This document shows positions 27,262 to 35,859 of a DNA stretch of 64,000 nt, piece after piece. Origin of the DNA: CADEFQ01 sp050249415 (GTDB lineage Bacteria > Pseudomonadota > Gammaproteobacteria > Steroidobacterales > Steroidobacteraceae); contig JBFWQO010000016.1 of assembly GCA_050249415.1 (NCBI GenBank), positions 1 through 64,000 of the forward strand, in the 5' to 3' direction. Every line of letters begins with the position of its first letter. Position 1 is the first letter of the stretch. The notes beneath the pieces were generated by a model. It was not told the origin of the DNA, did not search any database, and saw only the letters and a program-made list of their open reading frames with translations. Position numbers and translations under genes: made by a program.

Positions 27262-27798
27262 ATGCCCGATCTCTCCAGCAACCTGCGCCAGCATCCATCG
27301 CTCGACTCTTTCGACATGCGGATCCTCGCAGCGCTGCAGCGCGACGGGCGCATGACCAAGGTGAAGCTCGCCGAGATGGTCGGCCTGTCACCCACGCCGT
27401 GCGGGTCGCGCATCGAGCGGCTCGAGAAGGCCGGGCTCATACGCGGGTATCACGCCGATATCGACGTCGTCCAGCTCGCGAACCTGACACGCTTTCGCCT
27501 GACCGTGTCGCTGCGTGACTGGACGCCGCCGAAAGCGCGCCGCTTCGAGGCCGCGCTGATGGCCATCCCGAATATCGTCGAGTGCGAGGCGGTGCTCGGC
27601 GACATCGATTACCTCGTGACGGTGCTCGCCGTCAGCGTCGGGCACTACCAGGAGATCATCGGCACGCTGCTCACGTCACTCTCCGACGAGATCGACTTCA
27701 CGACCTATCCGGTCTCGAAATCGGTCAAGCGCGAGGCCGATCTCGCCTTGCTCAAGCTCTCGAACCGGGAAGCAGCGGCCCCGGGGAATCAGCGCTGA
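27262..27798 (+). CDS. Lrp/AsnC-family transcriptional regulator
   Basis: 178 residues: an N-terminal helix-turn-helix (LDSFDMRILAALQRDGRMT, then LAEMVGLSPTPCGSRIERLEKAGLI, residues about 14-62) and a C-terminal RAM ligand-binding domain (VECEAVLGDIDYLVTVLA). Such proteins sense amino acids and regulate their transport or degradation. It lies 84 bp behind the epimerase gene, and it or the following IclR protein is the natural regulator of the D-amino-acid genes. The N-terminus matches Lrp subtypes whose recognition helix carries SPTPC. Confidence 0.9.
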   Translation: MPDLSSNLRQHPSLDSFDMRILAALQRDGRMTKVKLAEMVGLSPTPCGSRIERLEKAGLIRGYHADIDVVQLANLTRFRLTVSLRDWTPPKARRFEAALMAIPNIVECEAVLGDIDYLVTVLAVSVGHYQEIIGTLLTSLSDEIDFTTYPVSKSVKREADLALLKLSNREAAAPGNQR

Positions 27799-27864
27799 TC
27801 GCGGAGCGCGTGATTTCGCCAGGCGCCGATTCGCCCGCAGCGCGACTTGATGTCATGATGGAAA

Positions 27865-27879
27865 AATACGGGTCGTATT
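27865..27879. promoter_or_regulatory. Palindrome AATACG-N3-CGTATT at the iclR start
   Basis: A 15-bp inverted repeat with 6-bp arms and a 3-bp centre lies 18 bp before the preferred IclR start codon at 27897. If translation began at the earlier ATG (27855) it would lie within the coding sequence. As a short palindrome directly ahead of a regulator gene it is a candidate autoregulatory operator. Confidence 0.4.
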
Positions 27880-27896
27880 GCAGGACGAAGATCGAG

Positions 27897-28649
27897 ATGC
27901 CGGAGATGGGTCCACCACAGGGGGCACAGGCGGCGCTCAGGGCCATACGCCTGCTCAAGATGTTTACCGTGGAGCGCCCCGAATGGTCGCTGGCCGAGTT
28001 GTGCCGGGGATCGGGGTTGAACAAGACCACCGCTCATCGCCTGTTGCGCGCGCTGCAGAGCGAATGTCTCATCGAGCGAAGCGCCGCCACCGGCGCGTAC
28101 TGCCTCGGTCGGGGACTGATGGCCCTCGGCGTGCAGGCGATCGTGAACAGCGATCTCAGGCGACGCGTGCGTCCCGTGCTCGAGGCGCTCGCCAGGTCGA
28201 GCAGGGAGACCGCCACCCTGGAAGTGCCGATGGACGACAGCATGCTGATCGTGGACGAGGCTGCCGGCAGCTACGTGGTCGGCGCAACCGGGAATGTCGG
28301 TGCACGCTGTCCGCTGCACGCCAGTTCCACCGGCAAGGCCTTCCTCGCATTCGAGGCAAGCGGCAGGGGACGCCTCCGCTGCCCGCTCACGACATTCACG
28401 GCGAAGACATTGGTGGACCCCGATGCGTTGCTCCCGCAATTCATCGAAATCCGCCGTCGCGGATATGCGGTGTCGGTGGACGAGATGGAGCAAGGCTACA
28501 CTGCCGTCGCCACCGTCATCCGCGGTGCATTGGGCGATGTTCAGGGCGCGCTGTGCATCGGCGGACCGACGCAACGACTGCATGCCGCGCGCCGGGCCGA
28601 GCTCGGCGCCGCCCTGTGCGAGGCGGCGAAGTACCTGAGCCACGGGTAG
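27897..28649 (+). CDS. IclR-family transcriptional regulator
   Basis: 250 residues from ATG 27897: winged helix (AALRAIRLLKMFT, LAELCRGSGLNKTTAHRLLRALQ) followed by an IclR effector domain (GARCPLHASSTGKAFLAFEA, GYAVSVDEMEQGY). IclR proteins sense small organic acids. Upstream in-frame ATGs at 27855 and 27858 would add 14 residues but have no ribosome site; 27897 has AGGA 11 bases before it. It ends 4 bp from the convergent permease stop. It is a candidate regulator of the permease or the TonB receptors nearby. Confidence 0.87.
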   Translation: MPEMGPPQGAQAALRAIRLLKMFTVERPEWSLAELCRGSGLNKTTAHRLLRALQSECLIERSAATGAYCLGRGLMALGVQAIVNSDLRRRVRPVLEALARSSRETATLEVPMDDSMLIVDEAAGSYVVGATGNVGARCPLHASSTGKAFLAFEASGRGRLRCPLTTFTAKTLVDPDALLPQFIEIRRRGYAVSVDEMEQGYTAVATVIRGALGDVQGALCIGGPTQRLHAARRAELGAALCEAAKYLSHG

Positions 28650-28653
28650 CGGG

Positions 28654-29970
28654 TTACCGCGGTTCGTCAGGCGCGCCGGCCGCCTCCCAGCGGCGCACCC
28701 CGTAGTAGACGGGCAGGCCGGCGGCCGACAGTGCCAGCGCCCACAGGAAAGGCTCGCGGCCGACGCCGAAGAGCGCGTACGCGGCGAAGCCGATGCTGCC
28801 CGCGGCCACGAGCCACAATGCCGGGCCAGGCCCCGCGGCCTTTCGGCGCAGCAGCGCGAAGAGCCCCAGCGAGCAACACACATACAGCGGCAGGCTCGCC
28901 GCCGACACGATCAGGGACAACTTGATGAACGCGCCGACGAGCGAGTCACTGTAGTTCATGAGCCCGACGGCGACCGCGAGCACACCGACGAGCATCAGCG
29001 CGACCCAGGGCGCATCGAAGCGGTTCCGCAGCCCGAGGATGCCCGGCACCAGCTTGTGCACCGCCAGCGTGCGCGTCAGCTCGCCTGCGAGCAGTGTCCA
29101 GCCGTTCAGGCAACCGAGGGCGCTGATGACGATGAACAGCGACAGCCAGCGCCCCTGGCCGGGGCCGAGCAGACGGTCCAGGATCGTGACGAAAGGCGCG
29201 TCCGAAGCGGCGAGGGTCGACTGCGGCACGATCATCATGCCGATGATCGCGATGGCGACGTAGATCCCGGCCACCACCAGCGTGCCGATGAGCGTCGCAC
29301 GCGGGAGCGTCCGGCCGGGATCCCTGACGCGGCCGGCGGCGATCGTCGCCGCTTCGAATCCCAGCATGGTGAACAGCGCGACGGCGGCGGCCGCGGTCGT
29401 CACCTGCGGGCTGAGCGGCGGCGTCGCCGGCAGGCGGGACACCGCTGCCGCCGGATCCGCGAGGATCGAGGCCGACCCCGCCACGATGACCAGGATCAGC
29501 GGAACGAGCTTCAGCACGGTGGTCACGACCTGCACGCGCCCGCCGCTTCGCACTCCGAGCACGTTGACGCCGACGAAGAACCACACGAATCCGACGGCGA
29601 GCACCGCGGGGTCGAGGGTGCCGGCGGCCGGAAAGACCACGACGAAGTACCCGACGGCGCCGATGGCGAGCACCGCGTTGCTGACCCACACTGAAATCCA
29701 GTAGCACCAGAGCACCGGGAAGGCGACCGCCTCGCCCAGGGTCGCGCGCACGTAGCCGAACGGGCCGTCGGCCTCCGGGAGGTGTCGCGCCAGCGCGGCG
29801 AGCGTGATCGCGATGCAGACGCAACCGGCGATGACCACCGCCCAGCCGGTCAGGGCATTCAGGCCGAATGGCGCGAGCGCAGCCGGCAGCATGAATATGC
29901 CCGTGCCGATCATGTTGCCCACGATCAGCGCCGTACACGTCGTGAGGCCGAGCTGGCGTATGCCGCTCAT
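28654..29970 (-). CDS. APC-superfamily amino-acid permease
   Basis: 438 residues with about twelve hydrophobic segments. The first, LTTCTALIVGNMIGTGIFMLPAAL split by the substrate-binding GxG unwinding (MIGTGIF), and the later FTMLGFEAATIAAGRV are signatures of amino acid/polyamine antiporters and permeases. It should move an amino acid or amine through the inner membrane, fitting the neighbouring Lrp, IclR and D-amino-acid enzymes. The ATG at 29970 is preferred over an upstream frame extension lacking similarity. Confidence 0.88.
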   Translation of the reverse strand: MSGIRQLGLTTCTALIVGNMIGTGIFMLPAALAPFGLNALTGWAVVIAGCVCIAITLAALARHLPEADGPFGYVRATLGEAVAFPVLWCYWISVWVSNAVLAIGAVGYFVVVFPAAGTLDPAVLAVGFVWFFVGVNVLGVRSGGRVQVVTTVLKLVPLILVIVAGSASILADPAAAVSRLPATPPLSPQVTTAAAAVALFTMLGFEAATIAAGRVRDPGRTLPRATLIGTLVVAGIYVAIAIIGMMIVPQSTLAASDAPFVTILDRLLGPGQGRWLSLFIVISALGCLNGWTLLAGELTRTLAVHKLVPGILGLRNRFDAPWVALMLVGVLAVAVGLMNYSDSLVGAFIKLSLIVSAASLPLYVCCSLGLFALLRRKAAGPGPALWLVAAGSIGFAAYALFGVGREPFLWALALSAAGLPVYYGVRRWEAAGAPDEPR

Positions 29971-30054
29971 CCGGTGCAAATGCCGATCGCCGCGCGGCAC
30001 ACGCAGGCTGGAGTCGTACTGGATCGCGGCCTGTGGCCCAGCTTCCCGTCGATC

Positions 30055-32154
30055 ATGTCGCATGGCTACCTCGTTCCGGTTTCACGTCGTGCCGGGCTAT
30101 CATTGTTCCAGGACCCGGACACGGACCATCAGGCAGTGCAGCAGGTATCCGCAGCCAGAGACGAGAGCATCGCGTCGGCCGTCGCCGCCATGCGCGCCAA
30201 TCGCCCGCTGCGCGCGGAGGAAATCTGCCGCGACTACCTGCTGCAGAGGCCCGGCTGCAAAGAACACCTGAGATTGCTCGGGCATGCGCTGATGAAGCAG
30301 GGCCGGCTGCAGGAAGCGGAGCAACAGATCGGGCTCGCACTCGAACTCGATCCGCAGTCGCCGTTGCTTCTCGAGGACATCGGCAGCCTGTTCGCCATGC
30401 AGGGACGGTACACGGAAGCGATCCCCTGGTTCGAAGAGGCCATCAAGCTCGAGCCCCGGCTGCCGCTCGCGCACAGGAAGCTCGGGCAGGCGCTCGCCGC
30501 CATCGGCCGTGGCAAGGAAGCGGACGAGGAATTCCAGGAATACCTCGAACTCGGCGAAGGTCGGGAGGCGGTGGCGCATGCGATGCAGCAGCTGCAGGCC
30601 GGCCTGGTCGACGCCGCGATCGGATCGCTCCAGGCGGTGCTGAAGGAGTATCCGCAGAACGTCGATGCGATGCGCCACCTGGCCGGCGCCTGGTTCAGGA
30701 AAAAGATCCACCTGGACGACGCGGAAGCGCTGCTGCGCCAGGCGACCCGGGTCGCGCCCGATTTCCTCGGCGCATGGATGCTGCTCGGGCAGGTATTGAT
30801 GGAGCGGAGCAAGTTCCTCGATGCGATCGGCATCTTCGAGGAGGCGACGCGTCTTGCACCCGGGCGCGCCGATGTGTGGGGTGCGCTCGGCAGCGCGCAT
30901 GCTCGCGCGAGCAATGCGGAGGACAGCGCGCGGGCCTTTGCCAGGGCTGTGTCGATCGATCCCGATCTCGCCAACGCGCAGATGGGTTACGCGCACGTGC
31001 TGAAGACCCTCGGCGACCAGGCGGGCGCGCTGCGCGCATACCGCGCGGCGATCCGGTCGAAGCCGGAGTTCGGCGAGGTCTACTGGAGCATGGCGAACCT
31101 CAAGGTCTTCAGGTTCGAAGACCACGAAGTGGCTGCAATGGAAAAGCAGCTCGCGCGAGGCGATCTCGACAAGAGCGCGGAGATCCACTTCCGGTTCGCA
31201 CTCGGCAAGGCGTACGAAGACCTCGGCGATTACGACCGCGCCTGGCATTGCTACCACACCGGCAACCAGGCGCAACGCGGCACGGTCCAGTACGACCCCG
31301 CGGAATTCGAAGTCCGCCAATCGTCGATCGTGAAAGTCTTCTCGCAGGAGTTCCTCGCGGAACGCGCGGGCAACGGCTGCACGGACCCCGATCCGATCTT
31401 CATCGTGGGCCTGCCACGCAGCGGCTCCACCCTGGTCGAGCAGATCCTGGCGAGCCACAGCCAGGTCGAAGGTACGGCGGAGCTGCCCCTCCTCGGCAAG
31501 ATTGCCAATTCCATCGGGCGTTACCGGCGCGACAACCTGCAGTACCCGGAGGCGGTCCGGGACCTGCGCGCCAGGGATTGGCGCGCCTACGGCCGGCAGT
31601 ACCTGGATGAATCCCGGCGCCATCGTCAGACCGACCGGCCGTATTTCACGGACAAGCTGCCCAACAACTTCCCGCACGTGGGCCTGCTGCACCTGATCCT
31701 GCCGAATGCCAGAGTGATCAACGCGCGCCGGCATCCGCTCGACAGCTGCCTCGGCAGCTATAAGCAGCTGTTCGGGCAGGGACAGCATTTCACGTACGAC
31801 ATGTTCGAACTCGCCGAGTACTACCGGCAGTACCACACCGTCATGTCGCATTGGCACCGCGTGCTGCCGGGCAGGGTGCTCGACGTGCACTACGAAGAAA
31901 CCGTCATGGATCTCGAAGCGCAGGTGAGGCGGATCCTCGCATTCTGCGGATTGCCGTTCGAAGAGCAGTGCCTGCGGTATCACGAAACGGAACGGGCCGT
32001 GAAAACCGCGAGCTCGGAGCAGGTACGACAGCCCATCTATCGCGGCGCGCTCGGCAAGTGGCGCCGATACGAGCAGCACCTCGGCACGTGGCTGGAAGAC
32101 CTCGACGACATCATCCGCGAATTGCCCGACACGGTCAGGAACGCCGGCCTGTGA
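30055..32154 (+). CDS. TPR-repeat sulfotransferase
   Basis: 699 residues. About 400 N-terminal residues form TPR repeats (for example EEICRDYLLQRPGCKEHLRLLG, GRYTEAIPWFEEAIKLEP, KFLDAIGIFEEATRLAPGRADVW). The C-terminal ~250 residues are a sulfotransferase with the PAPS phosphosulfate loop IVGLPRSGSTLVEQIL near residue 455 and the later LPNARVINARRHPLDSCLGSY. It transfers sulfate from PAPS to an acceptor, likely bound by the TPRs. Start is ATG 30055; a GTG at 30136 is possible. No PAPS-synthesis gene is nearby. The gene meets the propeller gene tail-to-tail with a 6-bp gap. Confidence 0.88.
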   Translation: MSHGYLVPVSRRAGLSLFQDPDTDHQAVQQVSAARDESIASAVAAMRANRPLRAEEICRDYLLQRPGCKEHLRLLGHALMKQGRLQEAEQQIGLALELDPQSPLLLEDIGSLFAMQGRYTEAIPWFEEAIKLEPRLPLAHRKLGQALAAIGRGKEADEEFQEYLELGEGREAVAHAMQQLQAGLVDAAIGSLQAVLKEYPQNVDAMRHLAGAWFRKKIHLDDAEALLRQATRVAPDFLGAWMLLGQVLMERSKFLDAIGIFEEATRLAPGRADVWGALGSAHARASNAEDSARAFARAVSIDPDLANAQMGYAHVLKTLGDQAGALRAYRAAIRSKPEFGEVYWSMANLKVFRFEDHEVAAMEKQLARGDLDKSAEIHFRFALGKAYEDLGDYDRAWHCYHTGNQAQRGTVQYDPAEFEVRQSSIVKVFSQEFLAERAGNGCTDPDPIFIVGLPRSGSTLVEQILASHSQVEGTAELPLLGKIANSIGRYRRDNLQYPEAVRDLRARDWRAYGRQYLDESRRHRQTDRPYFTDKLPNNFPHVGLLHLILPNARVINARRHPLDSCLGSYKQLFGQGQHFTYDMFELAEYYRQYHTVMSHWHRVLPGRVLDVHYEETVMDLEAQVRRILAFCGLPFEEQCLRYHETERAVKTASSEQVRQPIYRGALGKWRRYEQHLGTWLEDLDDIIRELPDTVRNAGL

Positions 32155-32160
32155 CGGGTA

Positions 32161-33084
32161 CTATGCATACGGCCAGACCGCGAGGCCGTGGATCGCATTG
32201 CGCACGTCCATCGTCAGGTTGACCGACCACAGGCGCTCGTTCGCCGCGAGGTCGTACAGGCTGACGGTCGAGGGCGATGAGCCTCCGGCGACCAGGGAAT
32301 CGGACAGGACGCACAAGCCGCGGGCGAAGCCGGCGCGCGCGATGCCGGCGGTATCCACGCCCGAGTGCTCGAGTTCCCCGGCTTCATAGGCGGGCACCCG
32401 CAGGGCGCGGTCCGCGGAGTCGGTGCTCCGCCCGCAATAGCGCAGCGCGCCGGCTTCGCTGTCGTTGAACAGCACGCCGTCACGGAAGGGCCTCGCGTTG
32501 TGGGTTCCGGCGGGCAGCTCCACGGACATCAGCACGCTCTTGCCGTTGAAGTGCAACAGGCCGCCCGTGCGCAGCCCGGAGACATACAATCCATGCTCGT
32601 CGCAGTGGATGCTGTTGAGGTGCAGCTTGTTCAGCATCAACGGGCCCGCGTCCGAGTCCGGGTCGAATACGACTCCCTTGAAGTTGAACTCCTTCTCCTG
32701 GACCTGCATGGCCCAGTGGAACTGCCGGCGGTCGAGATCGAACGCCAGGATGCTGTCGAAACCGGTCGACGTCAGGAACAGGCTGCGCCGATAGACCACG
32801 ATCTCGTGGCAGTGCTTCAGGTAGCGATTGCGCCAGGAGCCGATACGGCGAAAGTCCGGGGTGTACGCGAACAGCTCATCGCTGGCGGCGACATAAACCG
32901 TTTCGCCGTCGAAGGCGATGCCCCGCAGGCCGCGATCCCATCCGCGCCCCTGCCAGTCGATGTCGGTCCGGTTCCAGTCGATGGCCAGCACCACGGACTG
33001 GTCCCGCGCGTCGATCAGGTAAACGCCGCCGTGGCTCTGTCCCTGCTGGCTCCCCCGCACGACCGAAGTCGTGACCAGCTTCAT
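32161..33084 (-). CDS. Beta-propeller-like protein of unknown function
   Basis: 307 residues without signal peptide. Repeated short beta patterns (GLRGIAFDGETVYVAASD, SLFLTSTGFDSILAFDL, GLYVSGLRTGGLLHF, RPFRDGVLFNDSEAGALRY) suggest a six- or seven-bladed propeller. Conserved-looking His clusters (LKHCHEI, LNSIHCDEHG) could bind metal or substrate. I do not recognise a named family with certainty. The ATG is 5 bp after the stop of the TonB receptor gene, so the two are co-transcribed. Convergent with the sulfotransferase, which may share the same biology. Confidence 0.6.
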   Translation of the reverse strand: MKLVTTSVVRGSQQGQSHGGVYLIDARDQSVVLAIDWNRTDIDWQGRGWDRGLRGIAFDGETVYVAASDELFAYTPDFRRIGSWRNRYLKHCHEIVVYRRSLFLTSTGFDSILAFDLDRRQFHWAMQVQEKEFNFKGVVFDPDSDAGPLMLNKLHLNSIHCDEHGLYVSGLRTGGLLHFNGKSVLMSVELPAGTHNARPFRDGVLFNDSEAGALRYCGRSTDSADRALRVPAYEAGELEHSGVDTAGIARAGFARGLCVLSDSLVAGGSSPSTVSLYDLAANERLWSVNLTMDVRNAIHGLAVWPYA

Positions 33085-33089
33085 TCGCG

Positions 33090-35549
33090 TCAGAAGCGCT
33101 TGCGCACGCTGAGCGTGATCGTGCGTGGCCGCTGCAGCGTGCGCATGTTCCGGAACCGCGAATCGCCGAACCACTCGGATTGGTAATCCGAGTAACTGAT
33201 GGCCGACACGCCCGCCTCGTCCCAGATGTTGCGCGCCATCAGCGAAACCTGCAGGCCATTATTGAAATCCATGCCGACCTGGGCATTGTCGGAACGCCAG
33301 GACGGAATGCGCCCCCCCGGATCGTTGTCTTCCGCCGCCGTGAGGTTGTCCCACGCCTCGCCGCGATACGTGGTGTCATAACGGAACCACAGGTCCCCCG
33401 GCAGGCCCGCGAACTGCGGGATCGTGTACTCGGCGGCCAGCCAGAGCTTGCGCTTCGGCGCATTGGGCATCTCCTGGCCCTTTTCGAGGAAGAGGTTGCC
33501 GCGGGGATCGAAGGTGTCGGCCGTGTACTCGGACTTCGCGAAGTAGGCACTGCCCTGCAGCGAGAAGTTCTTCGTGACATGCCACGCACCGCTGATCTCG
33601 GCACCCTTGCTTTCGCCGGTTTCCCCGTTGAAGGTGCCCCTGAGCCACCACGGACCGCCGCCCACGCGCGAGTAGATCTGGATGTCCGTCCACTTCATGT
33701 CGAAGAGCGTGACATTGAGCCGGACACGGCGATCGAGCCACTCGCTCTTCAATCCGACTTCATAGTTGCGCAGCAGGTCCGGATCGTAGGTCGCCGGTAT
33801 CGAGCCGGTCGCGGCCGCCCGGATGCTGTTGTTGCCGCCGAGCCGGAACCCCTCGCTGTAGAGGAAGTAGACCATCTTGTTGTCGGACAACTCATACTGC
33901 GTGCCGAACTTCAGGACCGTGCTGCTGTTCTTGCCGCTGCTCGCGAAATCGCCTTCGCCGATTCCATACGAGCCTCGCGGCGGCAGGCCGCCTACGGTGC
34001 CCAGCACCTGGCGGTCCTTGCGATCGAACTCGAACCAGCGCGCACCGGCGGTGGCGCTCCAGGCATCGGTCAGGTGATAGGTCAGCTCGCCGAACACCGC
34101 GGTCTGCTTGATCGTTTTCCTGAAATTGTTGACGTAGATCTTGTTCGTATCCGGCAGCGGGCACGGGACATCGTAGCCGGCCGCCTGGTAGGCGCAGGCG
34201 TAGTCCTGGGCGGCGGCCCAGCCGTTGGTCTGCGTCAGGCTCGGTATCTGCGCGCCGTAGTCCCACGCGAGGTATACGTCCTCGTAGAACCCGCCGATCA
34301 TCCATTGCAGCTTGCTGTCGCCGCGTGAAGTCAGGCGCAATTCCTGTGCGGTGCGCCGGTTCCAGGTCTCGTCGAATGTCGAGCCGAATTCGTACTGGAA
34401 GTCGTAGATCGCGACATAGCCAGGGGCGCCGTAATAGCTCGTCTGCCACTGGTTGTAGGTCATGTTGTCCCACTCGTACGTCACATATCGATCGTAGTAC
34501 GACGTCGCCGAGGTGAAGTCGGCGAACCCGAGGTCGCCCTTGATCGTCAGCGAGGCCTGCCACCAATCGTCAGTGCGGTACTCCGGGAAGAAGCGCGTCA
34601 CCTTGTAGTCGCCGAGCGCCGGGTCGCTCTCCCAGGTGCCGTCCGCCGTGCTGTACTGCGTGATGTAGCCGAGGTCCGCCGTCCAGCGGTCGTTGATCTT
34701 CCACAACGCCGCCACGCGGCCGCCGTATATTTCGAACTCGTTCTGGTCGTTCTTCGCGATCGCGGAGTTGTCACCGGGGCTGCTGAAGGCACCGGCCTGC
34801 CCAGAAATGGTCGGGCCGACCACGTTGTCGACGTAGCCTCCGTCGCGCGCCGAGAATCCGACGATGCGCAGGGCCAGCTTGTCGTCGACCAGCGGAATAT
34901 TCAGGTGACCGCTCACGTCGTAGCTCTCGTCGCCGCCGTGCGTCGTGCCGAGCGATGCGTCGACCTGGCCCGAGAAGCCGGTGAAATCCGGCTTGTTCGT
35001 GATGATGCGCAGCGTGCCCGATTGCGAACTCGAGCCGAACAGCGTGCCCTGCGGGCCCGGCAACGACTCGATGCGCGCGATGTCGACCATCCGCACTTCC
35101 GGTTCGTTCGAGATCGCGCCCACCGGCTGCTCGTCGAGGTACACCGAGACCTGGCTGTCGGTGTGGAATTCCTCCGACCCCGTCGAGATCCCGCGCATGG
35201 ACAGCGAATTGCGCCCCGGCATGATGGCGACCAGCGACGCGCTCGGCAGCGCCTTCATGTAGTCGTCCATGCTCTTGAAGGCCATCTTCTCGATGTCCGA
35301 CATCGAGAACGCCGTGATGCTCTGCGGTACGGCCTGCAGGTTGATTTCGCGCTTGGTCGCCGTGACGACGACCTCTTCCAGCGCCCCTTGATCCGGCGAT
35401 TGGGCGTGCGCGGACGCGGCGGGGTATAGAGCGCTGACCACAGCCGTGACGACGGGGGTCAGTGAATACGCCAGCGGGGTCCCAGCCTGCGGGTCCGGGC
35501 CAATCTCATCGGCCCGTTGCGTGACACTGCTCGACTGCGCGCTTGTCAT
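33090..35549 (-). CDS. TonB-dependent outer-membrane receptor
   Basis: 819 residues. The N-terminus is long (about 50 residues before the processing region ASAHA), then comes the TonB-box-like LEEVVVTATKRE. The plug carries SMRGIS and RIESLPGPQGTLFGSSSQSG, followed by a beta-barrel rich in Trp/Tyr, ending in VRKRF with the terminal Phe of outer-membrane barrels. It imports an unknown ligand. ATG 35549 is preceded by GGGGGA. The gene heads a two-gene operon with the propeller protein, and its upstream region holds a 17-bp palindrome. Confidence 0.9.
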   Translation of the reverse strand: MTSAQSSSVTQRADEIGPDPQAGTPLAYSLTPVVTAVVSALYPAASAHAQSPDQGALEEVVVTATKREINLQAVPQSITAFSMSDIEKMAFKSMDDYMKALPSASLVAIMPGRNSLSMRGISTGSEEFHTDSQVSVYLDEQPVGAISNEPEVRMVDIARIESLPGPQGTLFGSSSQSGTLRIITNKPDFTGFSGQVDASLGTTHGGDESYDVSGHLNIPLVDDKLALRIVGFSARDGGYVDNVVGPTISGQAGAFSSPGDNSAIAKNDQNEFEIYGGRVAALWKINDRWTADLGYITQYSTADGTWESDPALGDYKVTRFFPEYRTDDWWQASLTIKGDLGFADFTSATSYYDRYVTYEWDNMTYNQWQTSYYGAPGYVAIYDFQYEFGSTFDETWNRRTAQELRLTSRGDSKLQWMIGGFYEDVYLAWDYGAQIPSLTQTNGWAAAQDYACAYQAAGYDVPCPLPDTNKIYVNNFRKTIKQTAVFGELTYHLTDAWSATAGARWFEFDRKDRQVLGTVGGLPPRGSYGIGEGDFASSGKNSSTVLKFGTQYELSDNKMVYFLYSEGFRLGGNNSIRAAATGSIPATYDPDLLRNYEVGLKSEWLDRRVRLNVTLFDMKWTDIQIYSRVGGGPWWLRGTFNGETGESKGAEISGAWHVTKNFSLQGSAYFAKSEYTADTFDPRGNLFLEKGQEMPNAPKRKLWLAAEYTIPQFAGLPGDLWFRYDTTYRGEAWDNLTAAEDNDPGGRIPSWRSDNAQVGMDFNNGLQVSLMARNIWDEAGVSAISYSDYQSEWFGDSRFRNMRTLQRPRTITLSVRKRF

Positions 35550-35859
35550 TGGCGGATTCCCCCAAGTATCTGATTGTGAGTTGGCCCCGGAATGACGGCG
35601 CATCGAGGCTCGGCCGAAGGCAGCATAAGTGCAGCCTTTCACGATCTGCAACCCTGGTTCACAATGTGAACCGTGCCTGTCACTCCCCGGTGCCCGATCC
35701 CGTGGTAGTTCAGAAGGTACGCGCCCTGCAAAGAGGGATGTTCCGTTCTTTCACGGCCACCGGACGCGATTGCTCCGGAAACGGAGGGCTTTGCAGGACT
35801 TTATCCCTCCCGGGAACAGGCCGCGGTCGCTTTGGCGACATCCCGTAAAGTAAGCCTCC
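35550..35859. promoter_or_regulatory. 310-bp divergent region: operator and structured leader
   Basis: Between the TonB receptor (minus) and the MetF-like gene (plus) lies a non-coding stretch. It holds the palindrome GGTTCACA-A-TGTGAACC at 35656-35672, 107 bp upstream of the receptor start. Nearer the MetF-like gene, CCTGCAAAG (35725-35733) pairs with CTTTGCAGG (35789-35797), while GAGGGAT inside that loop (35733-35739) can pair with ATCCCTC outside it (35803-35809), an arrangement compatible with a pseudoknot or two alternative folds. No convincing ORF or repeat was seen besides these. Confidence 0.5.
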
